DNA from: Anodontia alba
Lineage: Eukaryota > Mollusca > Bivalvia > Lucinida > Lucinidae
Assembly: GCA_964016985.1 (NCBI GenBank)
Contig: OZ024834.1
Location: 87,456,937-87,520,936 of the forward strand
Length of the DNA: 64,000 bases
Direction: 5' to 3'
Under the pieces are notes generated by a model. That model was not told the DNA's origin, did no database searches, and was given only the letters and a program-made list of their open reading frames with translations. Below are positions 11,212-20,915 of the stretch, piece after piece (the stretch's first letter is position 1; each line of letters begins with the position of its first letter). The translations under genes and the position numbers were made by a program.

Positions 11212-11439
11212 TGGTGAGACTGTGGGAGGGCAGGCTGAATAGCTTGTGCAGATGTACAGGGTGATTACAGGGATCAATTTTAGCACTTGCTAACTTGCTA
11301 AATGCTGGTTGATTTCCTCAAAAAGCAAGCTGCAATTTCCATCACTTGCTAATTCTAGCAAGTTGGAAAGATTCTCTCTAATTGGCAGAACCTGAGGCAT
11401 TGTTGCTGAAGTTTTGCAATTTCTTTCCAAAAGCAGTGA

Positions 11440-11604
11440 CGATATTTTTCTTATTTTTCCCAGAAAAGAGGTTTTGACATTACATGCAAATTGTCTCCAT
11501 AGGAGACAATTTGCATGTAATGTCAAAACCTCTTTTCTGTGAAAAATTAGAAAAATATTCTAAAATGTCTGCTGAAATTTTTACCCAGAGTGCTAAGGTT
11601 TAAA
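11440..11604. mobile_element. TT3 foldback MITE
   Basis: GAGGTTTTGACATTACATGC palindrome around GTCTCCATAGGAGAC, right end TTTACCCAGAGTGCTAAGG with TTTAA. Confidence 0.65.
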
Positions 11605-11844
11605 GCCACTTAACAGTGTTTATAAGTGTGAAAAAGCAAGTTGGCTGAAAGGTTTAGCAAGTAAAATATAATGCCACTTGCTAATTTTAGCAAGCTGTCA
11701 AAAAAGTTAAATTTGAACCCTGGATTAGCACAAGCTGCTCCAGCATAGGGTGATCTGATTAATTTTGCCAGGCGCGCATCGGAGGAAGGAGTATTTGGTG
11801 ATAATTCTGGGATAATTTTTCTCATTATAGCACATTTTTCAACC

Positions 11845-12193
11845 AAAAATTATTGATATTTTTCTTCCTCTCCAAGAGAATATGTGTTGTGGCCTTGTGG
11901 GTACTCATTAGAAACCCTTCACTTAGGTGCTTCTTATTAACCATAGGGCAAGGTGCTTTGGATGAGTTGGGTTGGGTTGGAGTTTAACAGCCCAGTCAAC
12001 ATTATTAAGGTCATGTCAAGTCATTCAGTTTGCTTATCAACACTTTTCCTGGGCATGCCTAGTCCTCTAAGCAGTTAACCAGTACTTGTACACATTCTCT
12101 CATCAGAAACTTCTGATGCGTACCCATAACGTATGTTTTCATGCAGAAATAAGAAAAAAAAAATCCTGATAGCCCCTCTTATATAGAGGTATG
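11845..12193. mobile_element. FB1 carrying an antisense SINE-A fragment
   Basis: FB1 left half (TATTGATATTTTTCTTCCTC..CTCATTAGAAACC) and right half (CTTCTGATGCGTACCC..TATAGAGGTATG) are separated by antisense SINE-A sequence at 11965-12110 (GCAGTTAACCAGTACTTGT). Confidence 0.55.
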
Positions 12194-12320
12194 ATGCATA
12201 TATCATTATCTGAAATACCATGAAGAATCTTATCTTATTTATCATGCGGTCAGTCAGAAAAATAGTCCATGGAGAAAATAGAGTATCTATTGGAAGCTTG
12301 CTGGGTCAAACTTGCCAACA

Positions 12321-12534
12321 TTAACCCTTGTCATGCTGAACCCAGATATACCCAGCCTTTGCAAACAGTGTAGATTCAGATCAATTGGCTTCTGAAGAAG
12401 CCAACTGAACTGGATCTGCACTGTTTGTCATTAAGTATGTGAATTTATAGCAACAATCTTGATCAAGCAATCTGATTGGCTGAAAATTAGAAGTGGGCAT
12501 GGCATCTTAATTTATTCAGCATGACAAGGGTTAA
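12321..12534 (+). mobile_element. TT1 MITE
   Basis: TTAA at both ends, CCCTTGTCATGCTGAA and CATGACAAGGG termini, core GGCTTCTGAAGAAGCC. Confidence 0.88.
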
Positions 12535-12589
12535 ATAAATCTTATCTTGTAATTATCCCCAATATTCAGGTACTAACTCCTTACTCAGC

Positions 12590-12765
12590 TCCAGATAAGA
12601 GGGTTGTTCATGTAGTAAATGTATATGAAAACATATGTTGTGAGTACTCATTAGAAGTGCCTCAGTGAGGAGCTTCTAATGAGTACCCACAACATGTTTT
12701 TGTGAAGGAATAAGAAAAATATCCACACTTCAGATGGACAAAGCCCCGTAACCTGAGCTGTGTCC
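12590..12765. mobile_element. FB1 foldback element
   Basis: Left end AGCTCCAGATAAGAGGG, core AGTGCCTCAGTGAGGAGCTT, right end ACCTGAGCTGTG. Confidence 0.65.
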
Positions 12766-12778
12766 TTACCGTACTAAC

Positions 12779-12991
12779 TTAATCCTTGTCATGCTGAATA
12801 AACTAAGATGCCACGCCCACTTCTAATTTCCAGCCAGTCAGATTACTTGATTCGGGTTTTTGATAGAAATTCACATGTTGAATGACAAACAGTACAGATC
12901 CAGATCAGTTGGCTTCTGAAGAAGCCAACTGATCTGGATCTACACTGTTTGATAAGACAGGGCATGTCGTGTTCAGTAAGAGGAAGGTTAA
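12779..12991 (-). mobile_element. TT1 MITE, reverse orientation
   Basis: TTAA ends, TCCTTGTCATGCTGAATAAA left end, core GGCTTCTGAAGAAGCC, degraded right end. Confidence 0.8.
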
Positions 12992-13448
12992 AAAATTTTA
13001 ACAGATCTTTTGTTCAAGGTCTGCTGTGTTTGCATTTCCTTCACAATATTTTCAAATTATCCTCATGTGGTCAGATGGACGTTTTCATATTTTAGGATTA
13101 GTATGGTAACTTTTTAAGGTGTCCCAGGTGGAAGAGTTTGAAATATCTCTGTGACATCAAAATAAACCTTTTACATGTATAAGTCTGTCACTTCTATTAT
13201 TATTATTTGTGGGGGGTGGGGTTGGAGAGGGAGGAGTATAGAGTTGTTGACAGACCACGTATCCCAGTTTTTGTGGTAGAGAGTTGGTGGTATTTCTTTT
13301 ATTTTTAGTTTGTTAGAGAGTTGCTGATGTTGGTTATTTTTATGTGGGTAGAGAGTTGGTGATATCTGATCTGTTTCGTTGGTAGAAGTGTTGGTTATTT
13401 CTTGTATTGTTTTATTTTTAAGCTGATATCTCATATTTTTTCTTCCAG

Positions 13449-13667
13449 AAGCTGGACCTACTGTCAGAACAAGATCGTGAACCATAAAGATTTTGATACA
13501 TTCTTTATCAAGGTCTGCGACGAGCCCGGCTTGTCGTGGAAGTTTACCGAGTTTGTTGACAACATCCAAGAAAACCGCCTTCCTATTGATCTCCTGACCT
13601 CATCTGAGGCAGAAAACTGCTTCCGAAATTATGTTAATGCCCTACAGGCAGCTCATAGGAAAGATAA
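13449..13667 (+). CDS. ARHGAP35: p190 RhoGAP exon 3: FF2 region
   Basis: Residues 353-426. The acceptor TTTTTCTTCCAG is strong and the donor is GATAA|GTATGT (phase 2). The peptide WTYCQNKIVNHKDFDTFF continuing to IQENRLPIDLLTSSEAE matches the segment in human p190 that leads into and forms the second FF domain (human MENERIPFDLMDTLPAEQ). The exon starts in phase 2, completing the Arg codon left by exon 2. Confidence 0.92.
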
Positions 13668-14130
13668 GTATGTAAATTCTGACTATACTTTCTAAAGCAT
13701 TATTGTTTTTATGTCTCAAACTTGGATGAAATTGACGGGTATGTGCTTGTCCGTTAATCTGTCACTTGGGTTTGTTTCTTATTAAAGAATGATGTATGAT
13801 TATTGATAAGGTCTTGAAATTTCACGTGGGTTGACCCCTTTTTTAGTTATCCGGAATAGCAAAGGCTCAGAATGAGCTATTATGATAACATCCTGTTAAC
13901 CTTAAGTCCATCCACATCTCAACAAGCTACATGTGACGTGTTCTTTTCAAGGGGGATTGAAAGTTTGTTCAGAAGGTTTTGGGTCTTTGACCAAGATGCC
14001 CAGATGCCTGCCATGACTATGTATGCTACAAACACTGTCTTTTTCAAAAGAATCAAGAAAGTTTAGTGGCAAAGTGGATTCAGTAGCCTTCTACAAACAC
14101 ACAAATGAACAAGGATCCCAAGTGATTTCA

Positions 14131-14326
14131 CTAAGCACTCTGGGTAAAAATTTTAGCAGACAACATTTTGATTTTTTTTAATTTTTTTCCAGAAAACAGG
14201 TTTTGAAATAATGCAAATTGTCTCAAGATAAATGCAAACAATTTGCATGAAATGTCAAAACCTGTTTCCTTTGAAAAATATCAGTTTGTTGTCTGCTGAA
14301 TTAGCCAAGAGAGTGGTAAAGGTTAA
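14131..14326. mobile_element. TT3 foldback MITE
   Basis: GCACTCTGGGTAAAAATTTT left end, TGCAAATTGTCTC arms, GTCTGCTGAATTAGCC right end and GGTTAA. Confidence 0.7.
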
Positions 14327-14497
14327 AGGTGTATGTCTTCAAACTTACCTTGTTGCAGCAGACGACTGCATGTACAGTAAACTATTATAATAACTATTTT
14401 GCTTGGTAATGATATCTATAATGAATGATTTTATCAGTCGTGATATCTATACACACTGCCTTTACCTTTTCAAAAAGTAATATGCAATATGATTACC

Positions 14498-14710
14498 TTA
14501 AACGTTGTCCTGCTGAATCCGATATGCCCTGCCTTTGCAAACGGTGCAGATCCACATCAGTTGGCTTCTGAAGAAGCCAACTGATCTGGATCTGCACTGT
14601 TTGTCATTAAGTATGTGAATTTGTATCACCAACCTTGAGCAAGTATTCTGATTGGCTGACAATTAGAAGTGGGTGTGGCATCTTAATTTATTCAGCATGA
14701 CAAGGGTTAA
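14498..14710 (+). mobile_element. TT1 MITE
   Basis: TTAA at 14498-14501 and 14707-14710; core GGCTTCTGAAGAAGCC; right end CATGACAAGGG. Confidence 0.88.
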
Positions 14711-14823
14711 TTGCCACTAAATGAGGATTCATAACTCCCGATAAACTGGGTATCTGGATAAATATTTTCAGATAAACTGGGTCTCTAGATAAAAATTTTT
14801 CTTTCTTTTTTTTTGCACAGAAA

Positions 14824-15050
14824 AAGCATCCGGGTGGCCGAGTGGTTAGCACTCCCGACTTCGGATCACGAGGTCCCGGTTCGAAACCCACAGGAGACTG
14901 AATTTAGCTCATGACTGTCATGCTTCATTGCACAGAGCCTTTCATTATTGAAATCTCAGATCAGCCTGCACCACATTCAAAGATGATAGAATTCATTTTG
15001 GATATTTAGGGATGAGAGGGTCCGGTGGTGATTTAGTTAATTGGTAATAT
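14824..15050 (+). mobile_element. SINE-C, tRNA-Ser/Leu-like head
   Basis: Pol III promoter-like boxes TGGCCGAGTGGTTAGCACTC (A) and GGTTCGAAACC (B), as in type tRNA-Ser or -Leu heads, then a body containing TTGCACAGAGCCTTTCATTA. Two more copies lie at 30893 and 57325. The 3' boundary is uncertain. Confidence 0.65.
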
Positions 15051-15073
15051 TTAGTGCTCTAACTTACTGTTTT

Positions 15074-15277
15074 GGATTGATCATGAAATATTTTCTATGA
15101 TCATTCTCTCCCTTCCACTGATTCAAGAAGGGCAGTTGTCAGTTTCTGGCAAAAGATTGTGCACAATACTGGTTAACTGCTTAGAGAACTAAGCCTGCCC
15201 AGTAAAACTGTGGTTAGGTAAACTGACCTCGCTCGACATGACCCCATCGGGTGACTGGGCTGTAACACCTCAACACA
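15074..15277 (+). mobile_element. 5'-truncated SINE-A at exon 4 splice acceptor
   Basis: Starts inside the body at GATTGATCATGAAATA and ends with CACCTCAACACA. It is flanked by exact AACTTACTGTTTT at 15061-15073 and 15278-15290. The downstream duplicate is part of the pyrimidine tract of exon 4, whose AG is at 15298-15299. Confidence 0.9.
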
Positions 15278-15299
15278 AACTTACTGTTTTATATTTCAG

Positions 15300-15590
15300 A
15301 TTGATGCGAGAGTTTCGACAGTTATTGGAGAAACATATAGATATACCTGGTACCCTGCTTAATGATAACTATACTTTATTTGTGGGTAAAGAGTGCTATA
15401 CAGGGCTCCAGGAACACGAACGACAAGAAGTATACGATGATTATCAGAGAGAACTTAAAAATAAGCTAAAAATAGACTTTCAGGAGTTGTTATGGGAAAG
15501 ACCACATGTGTTCCGTAGCCTCAATCTGAATCAAAATTTGAGAGAAGACGACCTAAATGTGATATACAACTCCTTAAATGATGACCCAAG
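15300..15590 (+). CDS. ARHGAP35: p190 RhoGAP exon 4: FF3 and start of FF4
   Basis: Residues 426-523. The acceptor is TATATTTCAG and the donor CCAAG|GTAAGC (phase 2). LMREFRQLLEKH begins FF3; LQEHERQEVYDDYQRELKNK then IDFQELLWERPHVFRSL corresponds to human KEEFQELLLEYSELFYEL, and opens FF4. The exon has moderate GC and regular codon use, in contrast to the flanking A/T-rich repeats. Confidence 0.93.
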
Positions 15591-16051
15591 GTAAGCCGTG
15601 AAATGTATAGCTGACTTTCTGCATAATGTGTTTTCGAGCATATGCGGACAGTGAAGGCCCAGATCAGCCTGCGCATTCGCGCAGTCAGATCAGGGCCTTC
15701 ACTGCGCTAATAGAATCATTGGACACTACAAAATGTCTGAATAGATAGCAAAGGCCCGGTTGATACGTTTCACATGTGCAGGATGATCTGAATCTGCATA
15801 ATTTGCGCTTGTTGGAAGGCATTTTTTGCTCAATACTGCCCATTTGACAGTCGACATAGCTATAGGTTAGAGGGGAAGTAGCCAGAAAAGTGGTTGGTTG
15901 TGTGGTGCAACCTTCTGCTAAAATGTCCGTAGGGTTGGTTCAAATATTCACTTTACAGAGTCTCTGATTTTCGTTCTTTTGTGTGTTCTTTGTTTCCAAA
16001 TGCAATCTTTTAGACTTTTATTTTGCAGGAAGGTGCTTGCTGTACTTGAAG

Positions 16052-16398
16052 CAAGTTCAGGGCATAGCCGCAGATAAGATGCTTTTTTTTATGCCCCGTC
16101 ATTCGAAGAATGGTGGAAAGGGCATATAGTGTTACCCCTGTCAGTCCGTCCATCTGCGCCCGGCTTTAGCAATTTGCATTTAAGTTTTTCAGGTGGAGGC
16201 ATCCGTGTCCTTTGAACACATTTCTAGTTCATCAGAAAAGTTCACATATCTTTCTTATCTCTGCACAAAAACATATGTTGTGGTACTCATTAGAAGAGCC
16301 TCGGTGAGGCGCTTCTGATGGGTACCCGCAACTTATGTTTTTGTGCAGAAATAAGAAATATACTATGTGGATACCCCCTCTCTTAACTGGAGCTATGT
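16052..16398. mobile_element. FB1 carrying a Helitron-like insert
   Basis: Left end CATAGCCGCAGATAAGATGC, right end CTCTTAACTGGAGCTATG, core GAAGAGCCTCGGTGAGGCGC. The insert at 16091-16228 splits the left arm. Confidence 0.7.
16091..16228 (+). mobile_element. Repeat with Helitron-like 3' end
   Basis: Begins ATGCCCCGTCATTCGAAGAA and ends GTGTCCTTTGAACAC then ATTTCTAGT. A short hairpin about 5 nt before CTAGT fits a Helitron 3' terminus (family knowledge). A second copy is at 33135. Confidence 0.45.
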
Positions 16399-16454
16399 AA
16401 TCAGGGGTTCTCTCTGAAAGATGGGAAATGTTGTTAGAACCGATACACTTCCAA

Positions 16455-16632
16455 CTGGAACATGTTTTTCATTTCCCTACAAAATATACTCATTAGAAGC
16501 AACTCACAGAGGTGCTTCTAATGAGTATATTTTGTAGGGATTATCACAACTTATGTTTTTGTGGAGAAATAAGAAAAATGTTGGTACTTTTCAGTTGAAA
16601 AAAAAAAACAAAAAAAAACCTATCTGGAGCTA
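16455..16632. mobile_element. FB1 foldback element
   Basis: Core AGCAACTCACAGAGGTGCTT with TACTCATTAG arms, right end TATCTGGAGCTATG. Confidence 0.65.
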
Positions 16633-16681
16633 TGAATAAAATTACAAAATACACGTTTTTTTTCATTTTACTTTATTTCAG

Positions 16682-16888
16682 GTTTAGAAAACTTAGGAAA
16701 CTGGAAGATTATCGAAAAGTGATGCTGTTAAATCATGTTGTATTTCTCGATCATCCGTCGTTAGATCGTTGTGTCTTCCATTCTGTTGTGCCGGACCAGT
16801 GCAAGTGCACCGAGTGTCAGGTGTCGAGTATTTTACGCCGAGAAAGAGGACTCTTGCCTAATTCTCATTCTGATGTGTCTTTAAGAAG
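16682..16888 (+). CDS. ARHGAP35: p190 RhoGAP exon 5: end of FF4 and cysteine cluster
   Basis: Residues 523-592. The acceptor CTTTATTTCAG is strong and the donor is GAAG|GTACTA (phase 2). HVVFLDHPSLDRC then CKCTECQVSSIL parallels human HIHFVYHPTKETCPSCPAC, a short Cys-rich stretch between FF4 and the first pseudoGTPase domain. The spacing of the four Cys could bind a metal, but that is only inferred. The segment RRERGLLPNSHSDVSLRR is a flexible linker. Confidence 0.93.
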
Positions 16889-16967
16889 GTACTACATTAT
16901 TTGTTAACATAGGCAGTAGTTGTTCTCAGTAACAAATTTAGCACTTATAAAGAAAAGGAAAAAATAC

Positions 16968-17868
16968 TACCGTAATATACCTAAGTATTGGGACACCTAA
17001 AGTATTGGGACACCCTTACAATTCGTACAAATAATTATTTTTCGTCACCCTAAGAATTGGGACATATCAAAAATCGCTAAAAATTTCAGTAATTTTTTGT
17101 ACCATATGAATTGGGACAGTTCATTTGGGTGAAAAAAATTATCTATTTAACAGGGTAAAACTGTTCTCGGTTTGTGTTTTGTTTTGTTTACAAGCGATGT
17201 CACGCAATATTTTACGTCTAAGCATACAACAGGGGGTTTCCAACGGCAGGCTGGTTAGAAAGTAGAAAATAAGTAAAACCTTTCTTTGAGAGTATTAATA
17301 TGAAATTTATTCAAGAAATCTGCAAAAACAAAAACGCACATGCCTTTGCATCAGTCTGGATGCGTCGCCATTTTGTGGTTGTCACGTGACACGTCACGTT
17401 TTAATTTTGGGGGAACACTAAAACACTGTTGAGATGAACCTCAAAACATCGTTGAGACGAACCCCAATAATAACGTCATCAGAACAGGTAGATTGTTCCC
17501 TGCATTTGCGGTATCGGTTATGCGCAATTAACCAACAAAGCGGGGAAGCAGTATATGATTATTTTTTTTCACTTGGACGCTTTCAACACATGATAGATAA
17601 ACGAGGGGATTTTAAATCAAAACAATAAGTGCTAATGTGTTTATTCAATATTAACAATAGATTAGGTTAACGAGACAGTGGTCCGAAAATACACTAAACA
17701 ATGAACACAAATATGACACATTCTCATCATTAATCGGTGCCATTTTCAACTACGAGACGTAAGTATTGGGACACCTAATAAAATAATTAATTTTCGTGTT
17801 TCTAAGTATTGGGACAGCCAGAAATTTAATTATTTTTTCCTGTCCCAATACTTACGTATATTACGGTA
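16968..17868. mobile_element. TA3: 901-bp element with TACCGTAATATAC inverted ends
   Basis: Left end TACCGTAATATAC(C/G)TAAG and right end CTTACGTATATTACGGTA are inverted repeats, flanked by TA. The motif ATTGGGACA recurs near both ends (about 16988, 17006, 17056, 17111, 17766, 17808, and inverted at 17840). No transposase is visible; a 64-codon open frame at 17434-17628 has no recognised similarity. Probably a non-autonomous mariner-type element, by inference. Confidence 0.7.
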
Positions 17869-18099
17869 TTTTTAATTTATTTTCATTCAAACTTCCCTAG
17901 CAAGTCAGAAAATTGCCAAAATATTTTTTAATAACATTTTTAACATGTAAATGTTGTTTAATATTGTAGTATCGTTAGGGGCCATTTGATCACATAAGCC
18001 TAACACAGATGGTGTCATAAGGTGAGTGACATTATCAAATTACTTGGAAGTGGTAGATCGGTATAATAAGACTATTTGTGACAATATTCTGTAGGTATA

Positions 18100-18295
18100 C
18101 ATAGGTCTAGATAAGAATGAGTATCAGATAAATATTTTTCTTATTTTTCCACGAAAACATATGGTGTGGGTACTCATTAGAAGTGCCTCAGTGAGGTGCT
18201 TTTAATGAGTACCACAACATATGTTTTCATGGAAAAATAAGAGAAATATAAATACTTTTGGATCGAAAGAAGTATCTGATCAAGAGCTATGGGTA
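18100..18295. mobile_element. FB1 foldback element
   Basis: Left end CATAGGTCTAGATAAGAATG, core AGTGCCTCAGTGAGGTGCTT, right end TCTGATCAAGAGCTATGG. Confidence 0.75.
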
Positions 18296-18364
18296 TAAGT
18301 GGGTTGTGAATATTCCATATGTTTGTTAGAATGCAATTAGTAATGATTTGTTTGTGTTTTATAG

Positions 18365-18473
18365 ATCTTTGCCTGCTTCTGATGGAGATTCAACGGGCTC
18401 TCTAACCAAACCATTAAACCTTGTGATACTGGGGTCAGACGGTCTCGCCTCAGAATTTGTTACAGAAACTAGA
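18365..18473 (+). CDS. ARHGAP35: p190 RhoGAP exon 6: start of pseudoGTPase domain 1
   Basis: Residues 592-628. The acceptor is GTTTTATAG and the donor ACTAGA|GTAAGT (phase 0). PLNLVILGSDGLASEFVTE aligns with human INLVILGKDGLARELANE, where the P-loop GxxxxGK(S/T) is degenerate, so no nucleotide is expected to bind in the usual way (known for p190 pG domains). This short exon is identified from splice signals and homology rather than from a long open frame. Confidence 0.92.
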
Positions 18474-18628
18474 GTAAGTAGTCAAAGCGCATATTTTATG
18501 TTTTCGTGAAGAAATAAGGAAAATGTCAATAATTTTCATTTGAAAAAAATGCCAAATCTGCAGCTACGTATTTTTCATGAAAATATTTGTTCCTGGAAGG
18601 TTCCTAGAATACCTATAATATATGTATT

Positions 18629-18840
18629 TACGGTAAATGTCCTGAAATTTCGAACACTAAAGTTTCTGACAAAATGGCATATGCAAACTGTGCAGACTGA
18701 GATCAGACTGCTCCTGAAGGAGCAGTCTGATCAGGGTCTACACCGTTTGCCATTCCACTAAGTATTTTTAGAAACAGCTGCATAAAAAGCAAAATTTTGG
18801 CAAAAACTAGTTTGAAATAAAATGTTCAAATTTTACCGTA
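18629..18840. mobile_element. Foldback element with TACGGTAAA ends
   Basis: Ends TACGGTAAATGTCCTGAAAT and TTCAAATTTTACCGTA. The core GATCAGACTGCTCC/GGAGCAGTCTGATCAGGG belongs to the same core type as TT1. A second copy is at 37920-38146. Confidence 0.7.
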
Positions 18841-19139
18841 TAATACATTTACCGTATAATAAAAGTATCAGTACTTGTTACTTGAAAAGTTCTAGCCTAT
18901 ATATGCTATCACAGTTCTGATATGTGTAAAGTGTAACCCTTACAACAGTCACCCTTTGGAAGACATAAAAGTGGATGTTGTAGAGAGGTGGCTGTTATGG
19001 AGGGGGAAATGTACATTTAAGTGGCACCTTGGGAAATGGGGAAAATCAGTTCTTAAAGAAAGGTGGCTCTTATTTAGAAGTGACTATTGGTGGAGGTTCC
19101 AGTGAATATTGCAACTTTCTGAGGGTGTTTATGGATTTT

Positions 19140-19346
19140 GCAGCATGTCAGTTGGACAAGGCCTCCTGTCCTTGGATAGTGGGGGAATGTTTAATTTCAT
19201 CTGTGTCTTCACTTCCATTCATTTTCCTCTTTCTCCCCTGTCCCTCTCTTTCATCTCCACTACTATCTCTTCTATCTCTCTTCTCTGGGAGACGACGCAA
19301 AATGACCCACAATGGTTGACATGTCATTAAACCCCAACACAATCAA
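19140..19346 (+). mobile_element. SINE-B, 5'-truncated
   Basis: Starts at TGTCAGTTGGACAAGGCCTC and ends AAACCCCAACACAATCAATC. Includes the CTCTCTTTCATCTCC pyrimidine block. Confidence 0.75.
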
Positions 19347-19350
19347 TCAG

Positions 19351-19612
19351 ACTGGTGATGAGGAGGTCGCGGGTAGATCCGCCCTGCGTCCGGCAACATT
19401 CTATAGTAGAGATTGATCATGAAATATTTTTTACAGACATTTACTCCCTTCCACTGATTCAAGGCAGGCAGTTAACAGTTTCTGGCAAAAGAATATGCAC
19501 AAATACTGGTTAACCGCTTAGAGGACTAAGCCTGTCCAGCAAAAAATATGGCTAGGTAAACTGACTGGCTTGACATGACCCTTATGAGTTGACTGGGCTG
19601 TAAAACCTCAAC
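19351..19612 (+). mobile_element. SINE-A, 5'-truncated head
   Basis: From ACTGGTGATGAGGAGGTCGC through the B-box region to TAAAACCTCAAC. It follows SINE-B immediately. Confidence 0.75.
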
Positions 19613-19700
19613 TAAGAAAAGTCCACTATATTCAATTTTCTGATGGTGTTTTTGGTTTTGAGTGTACATGAAATAATGGTTTGATGTTTTTGTTTTTCAG

Positions 19701-19824
19701 AACCTCTGTGATAGTGATGAAGTGAAAATAGGTCATAGAGTATATAGCCTTGATTATCGACCTATCAGTGGGGATGTTACCGATAAACGAAATTCTTTTT
19801 CCACACCAAGTTTTAAACCTCATG
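19701..19824 (+). CDS. ARHGAP35: p190 RhoGAP exon 7: pseudoGTPase domain 1, middle
   Basis: Residues 629-670. The acceptor TTTTTGTTTTTCAG is strong and the donor is CATG|GTGAGT (phase 1). VYSLDYRPISGDVTDKRNSF then TPSFKPHG aligns with human [20 protein letters not shown] then TPTFQPHG, the switch-like region of the pseudoGTPase fold. Confidence 0.93.
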
Positions 19825-20322
19825 GTGAGTTTCTATGAAGTTCGAAACTTTTTTGTTTGGAGATCAATAAGAAACAAGAAAAAAGTGACAAAAAAAAACG
19901 CTACAAATCTTCAACTGTTTGTAGAACATATTTCTTTTGATATACAAGAATAGGTTCACATTACTACCTACCGTATTTGACCTAATTGCCGCACTGTGCG
20001 CTTACGTTTTTCAAAATTACTGGGAAAACTTGTAGTAAAATATGTAACCACCTCCTTAAAAACAAAATAGCAAATGATTTATCATGTGTTTATGCAATGT
20101 TTCTGTGTTATTCAAATGGGTACCCACAACATATGCCTTTATAAATAAGTAGATGAAAAGTACACTGGCTGTGATCTGAAGACAACGGAATGGTTTGACT
20201 GTGCGCATATAGGGGTATGTGTGATAACTAGGTAGAATACGATATTCATAGCTTATGTTTCTAAAATACTGCTGGATCAGTGGCAGACAGTGTAGACCTT
20301 GAATACATACCACATTCTGTTT

Positions 20323-20823
20323 AGCTGGCCTCAGTTGGATGCACGTCCGACTGGTGATCAGGAGGTTGCGGGTTTGACTCCCGCCAGGTGGGCAACATTC
20401 TTTGTGGAGATTGTCATAGCAACAGATAAGGCGCTTTTTTCATCCGAAAAATGCTGATATCTTTCTTATTTCTCGACAAAAACATATGTTGTGGTACTCA
20501 TTAGAAGCGCCTCACCGAGGCGCTTCTAATGAGTACCCACAACATATGTTTTCATCGAGAAATAAGAAAAATAATATGTGGATACCCCCCTCTTATCTGT
20601 AGCTATGATTGATCATGAAATATTTTCTACAGTCATTCTCTCCCTTCTGTTGATTCAAGAAGGGCAGTTGTCAGTTTCTGGCGAAAGAATGTTTGCAGTA
20701 ATGGTTAACTGCTTAGAGGATTAAGCCTGCCCAGAAAAAGTGTGGTTAGGTAAACTGACTGCGCTCAACATGACCACATTGGGTTGACTGGGCTGTAAAA
20801 CCTCAACACAAACAAACAAGACT
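20323..20823 (+). mobile_element. SINE-A interrupted by FB1
   Basis: The head part (20323-20414) and body-tail (20608-20823) of one SINE-A copy are separated by a complete FB1. The flanking duplication TTGA(A/T)TACATACCACATT is 24 bp with 2 mismatches. Confidence 0.8.
20415..20607. mobile_element. FB1 foldback element inserted in SINE-A
   Basis: Complete copy, CATAGCAACAGATAAG to CTTATCTGTAGCTATG, with a near-perfect central palindrome (GAAGCGCCTCACCGAGGCGC). The uninterrupted SINE reads GAGATTGATCATG; here GAGATTGT precedes and ATTGATCATG follows, so the target duplication is about 4-5 bp (ATTG plus one differing base). Confidence 0.85.
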
Positions 20824-20915
20824 TTGATTACATACCACATTTTGTTTGCACAGGTCTTTCTGACTGAATACTTGGGGTATATACAATATGGTAATAATTT
20901 TTTTTTTATAAATAG

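Larger units (their letters stand above)
4207..13448 (+). other. Intron 2 (9.2 kb), repeat-filled
   Basis: Besides the elements listed separately it holds: a SINE-A tail (5350-5500), a TT3 half (6791-6935), FB1 fragments (8490-8600, 8630-8775, 9091-9158, 9557-9630), a small palindrome (8915-8995), two GTGACGGAC-containing stretches (10155, 10270), and an antisense SINE-A fragment (11965-12110) inside an FB1. The last 450 bp before exon 3 is T/G-rich with no recognised element. I see no coding sequence. Confidence 0.8.
13668..15299 (+). other. Intron 3
   Basis: 13668-14130 shows no element I recognise. Then TT3 (14131-14326), TT1 (14498-14710), SINE-C (14824-15050) and a truncated SINE-A (15074-15277) that ends right at the exon 4 splice site. 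Confidence 0.8.
15591..16681 (+). other. Intron 4
   Basis: Palindrome GGCCCAGATCAGCCTGCGCA with its complement (15645-15705), then two FB1 copies, the first with a Helitron-like insert. Nothing else recognised in 15720-16050. Confidence 0.8.
16889..18364 (+). other. Intron 5
   Basis: Dominated by the TA3 element (16968-17868) and an FB1 (18100-18295). 17870-18100 shows nothing I recognise. Confidence 0.8.
18474..19700 (+). other. Intron 6
   Basis: FB1 half (18490-18560), a TACGGTA-ended foldback (18629-18840), a fragment like the TA2 ends (18930-19030), SINE-B (19140-19346) directly followed by SINE-A (19351-19612). Confidence 0.75.
19825..20915 (+). other. Intron 7
   Basis: An element with GTATTTGACCTAATTGCCGC / CTAGGTAGAATACG ends (about 19970-20245), related to the one at 58421, then SINE-A (20323-20823) split by an FB1. 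A 24-bp target duplication of the SINE, with 2 mismatches, lies at 20299-20322 and 20824-20847. Confidence 0.75.

Noticed and set aside
13171..13569. 132-codon open frame, - strand
   Set aside because: Antisense to exon 3 and its low-complexity upstream intron; composition follows the repeat tracts.
17434..17628. 64-codon open frame inside TA3
   Set aside because: No transposase motif or other similarity; could be a remnant but cannot be supported.
19029..19342. Open frames of 64-96 codons
   Set aside because: They run through SINE-B sequence; similar frames appear at other SINE-B copies.
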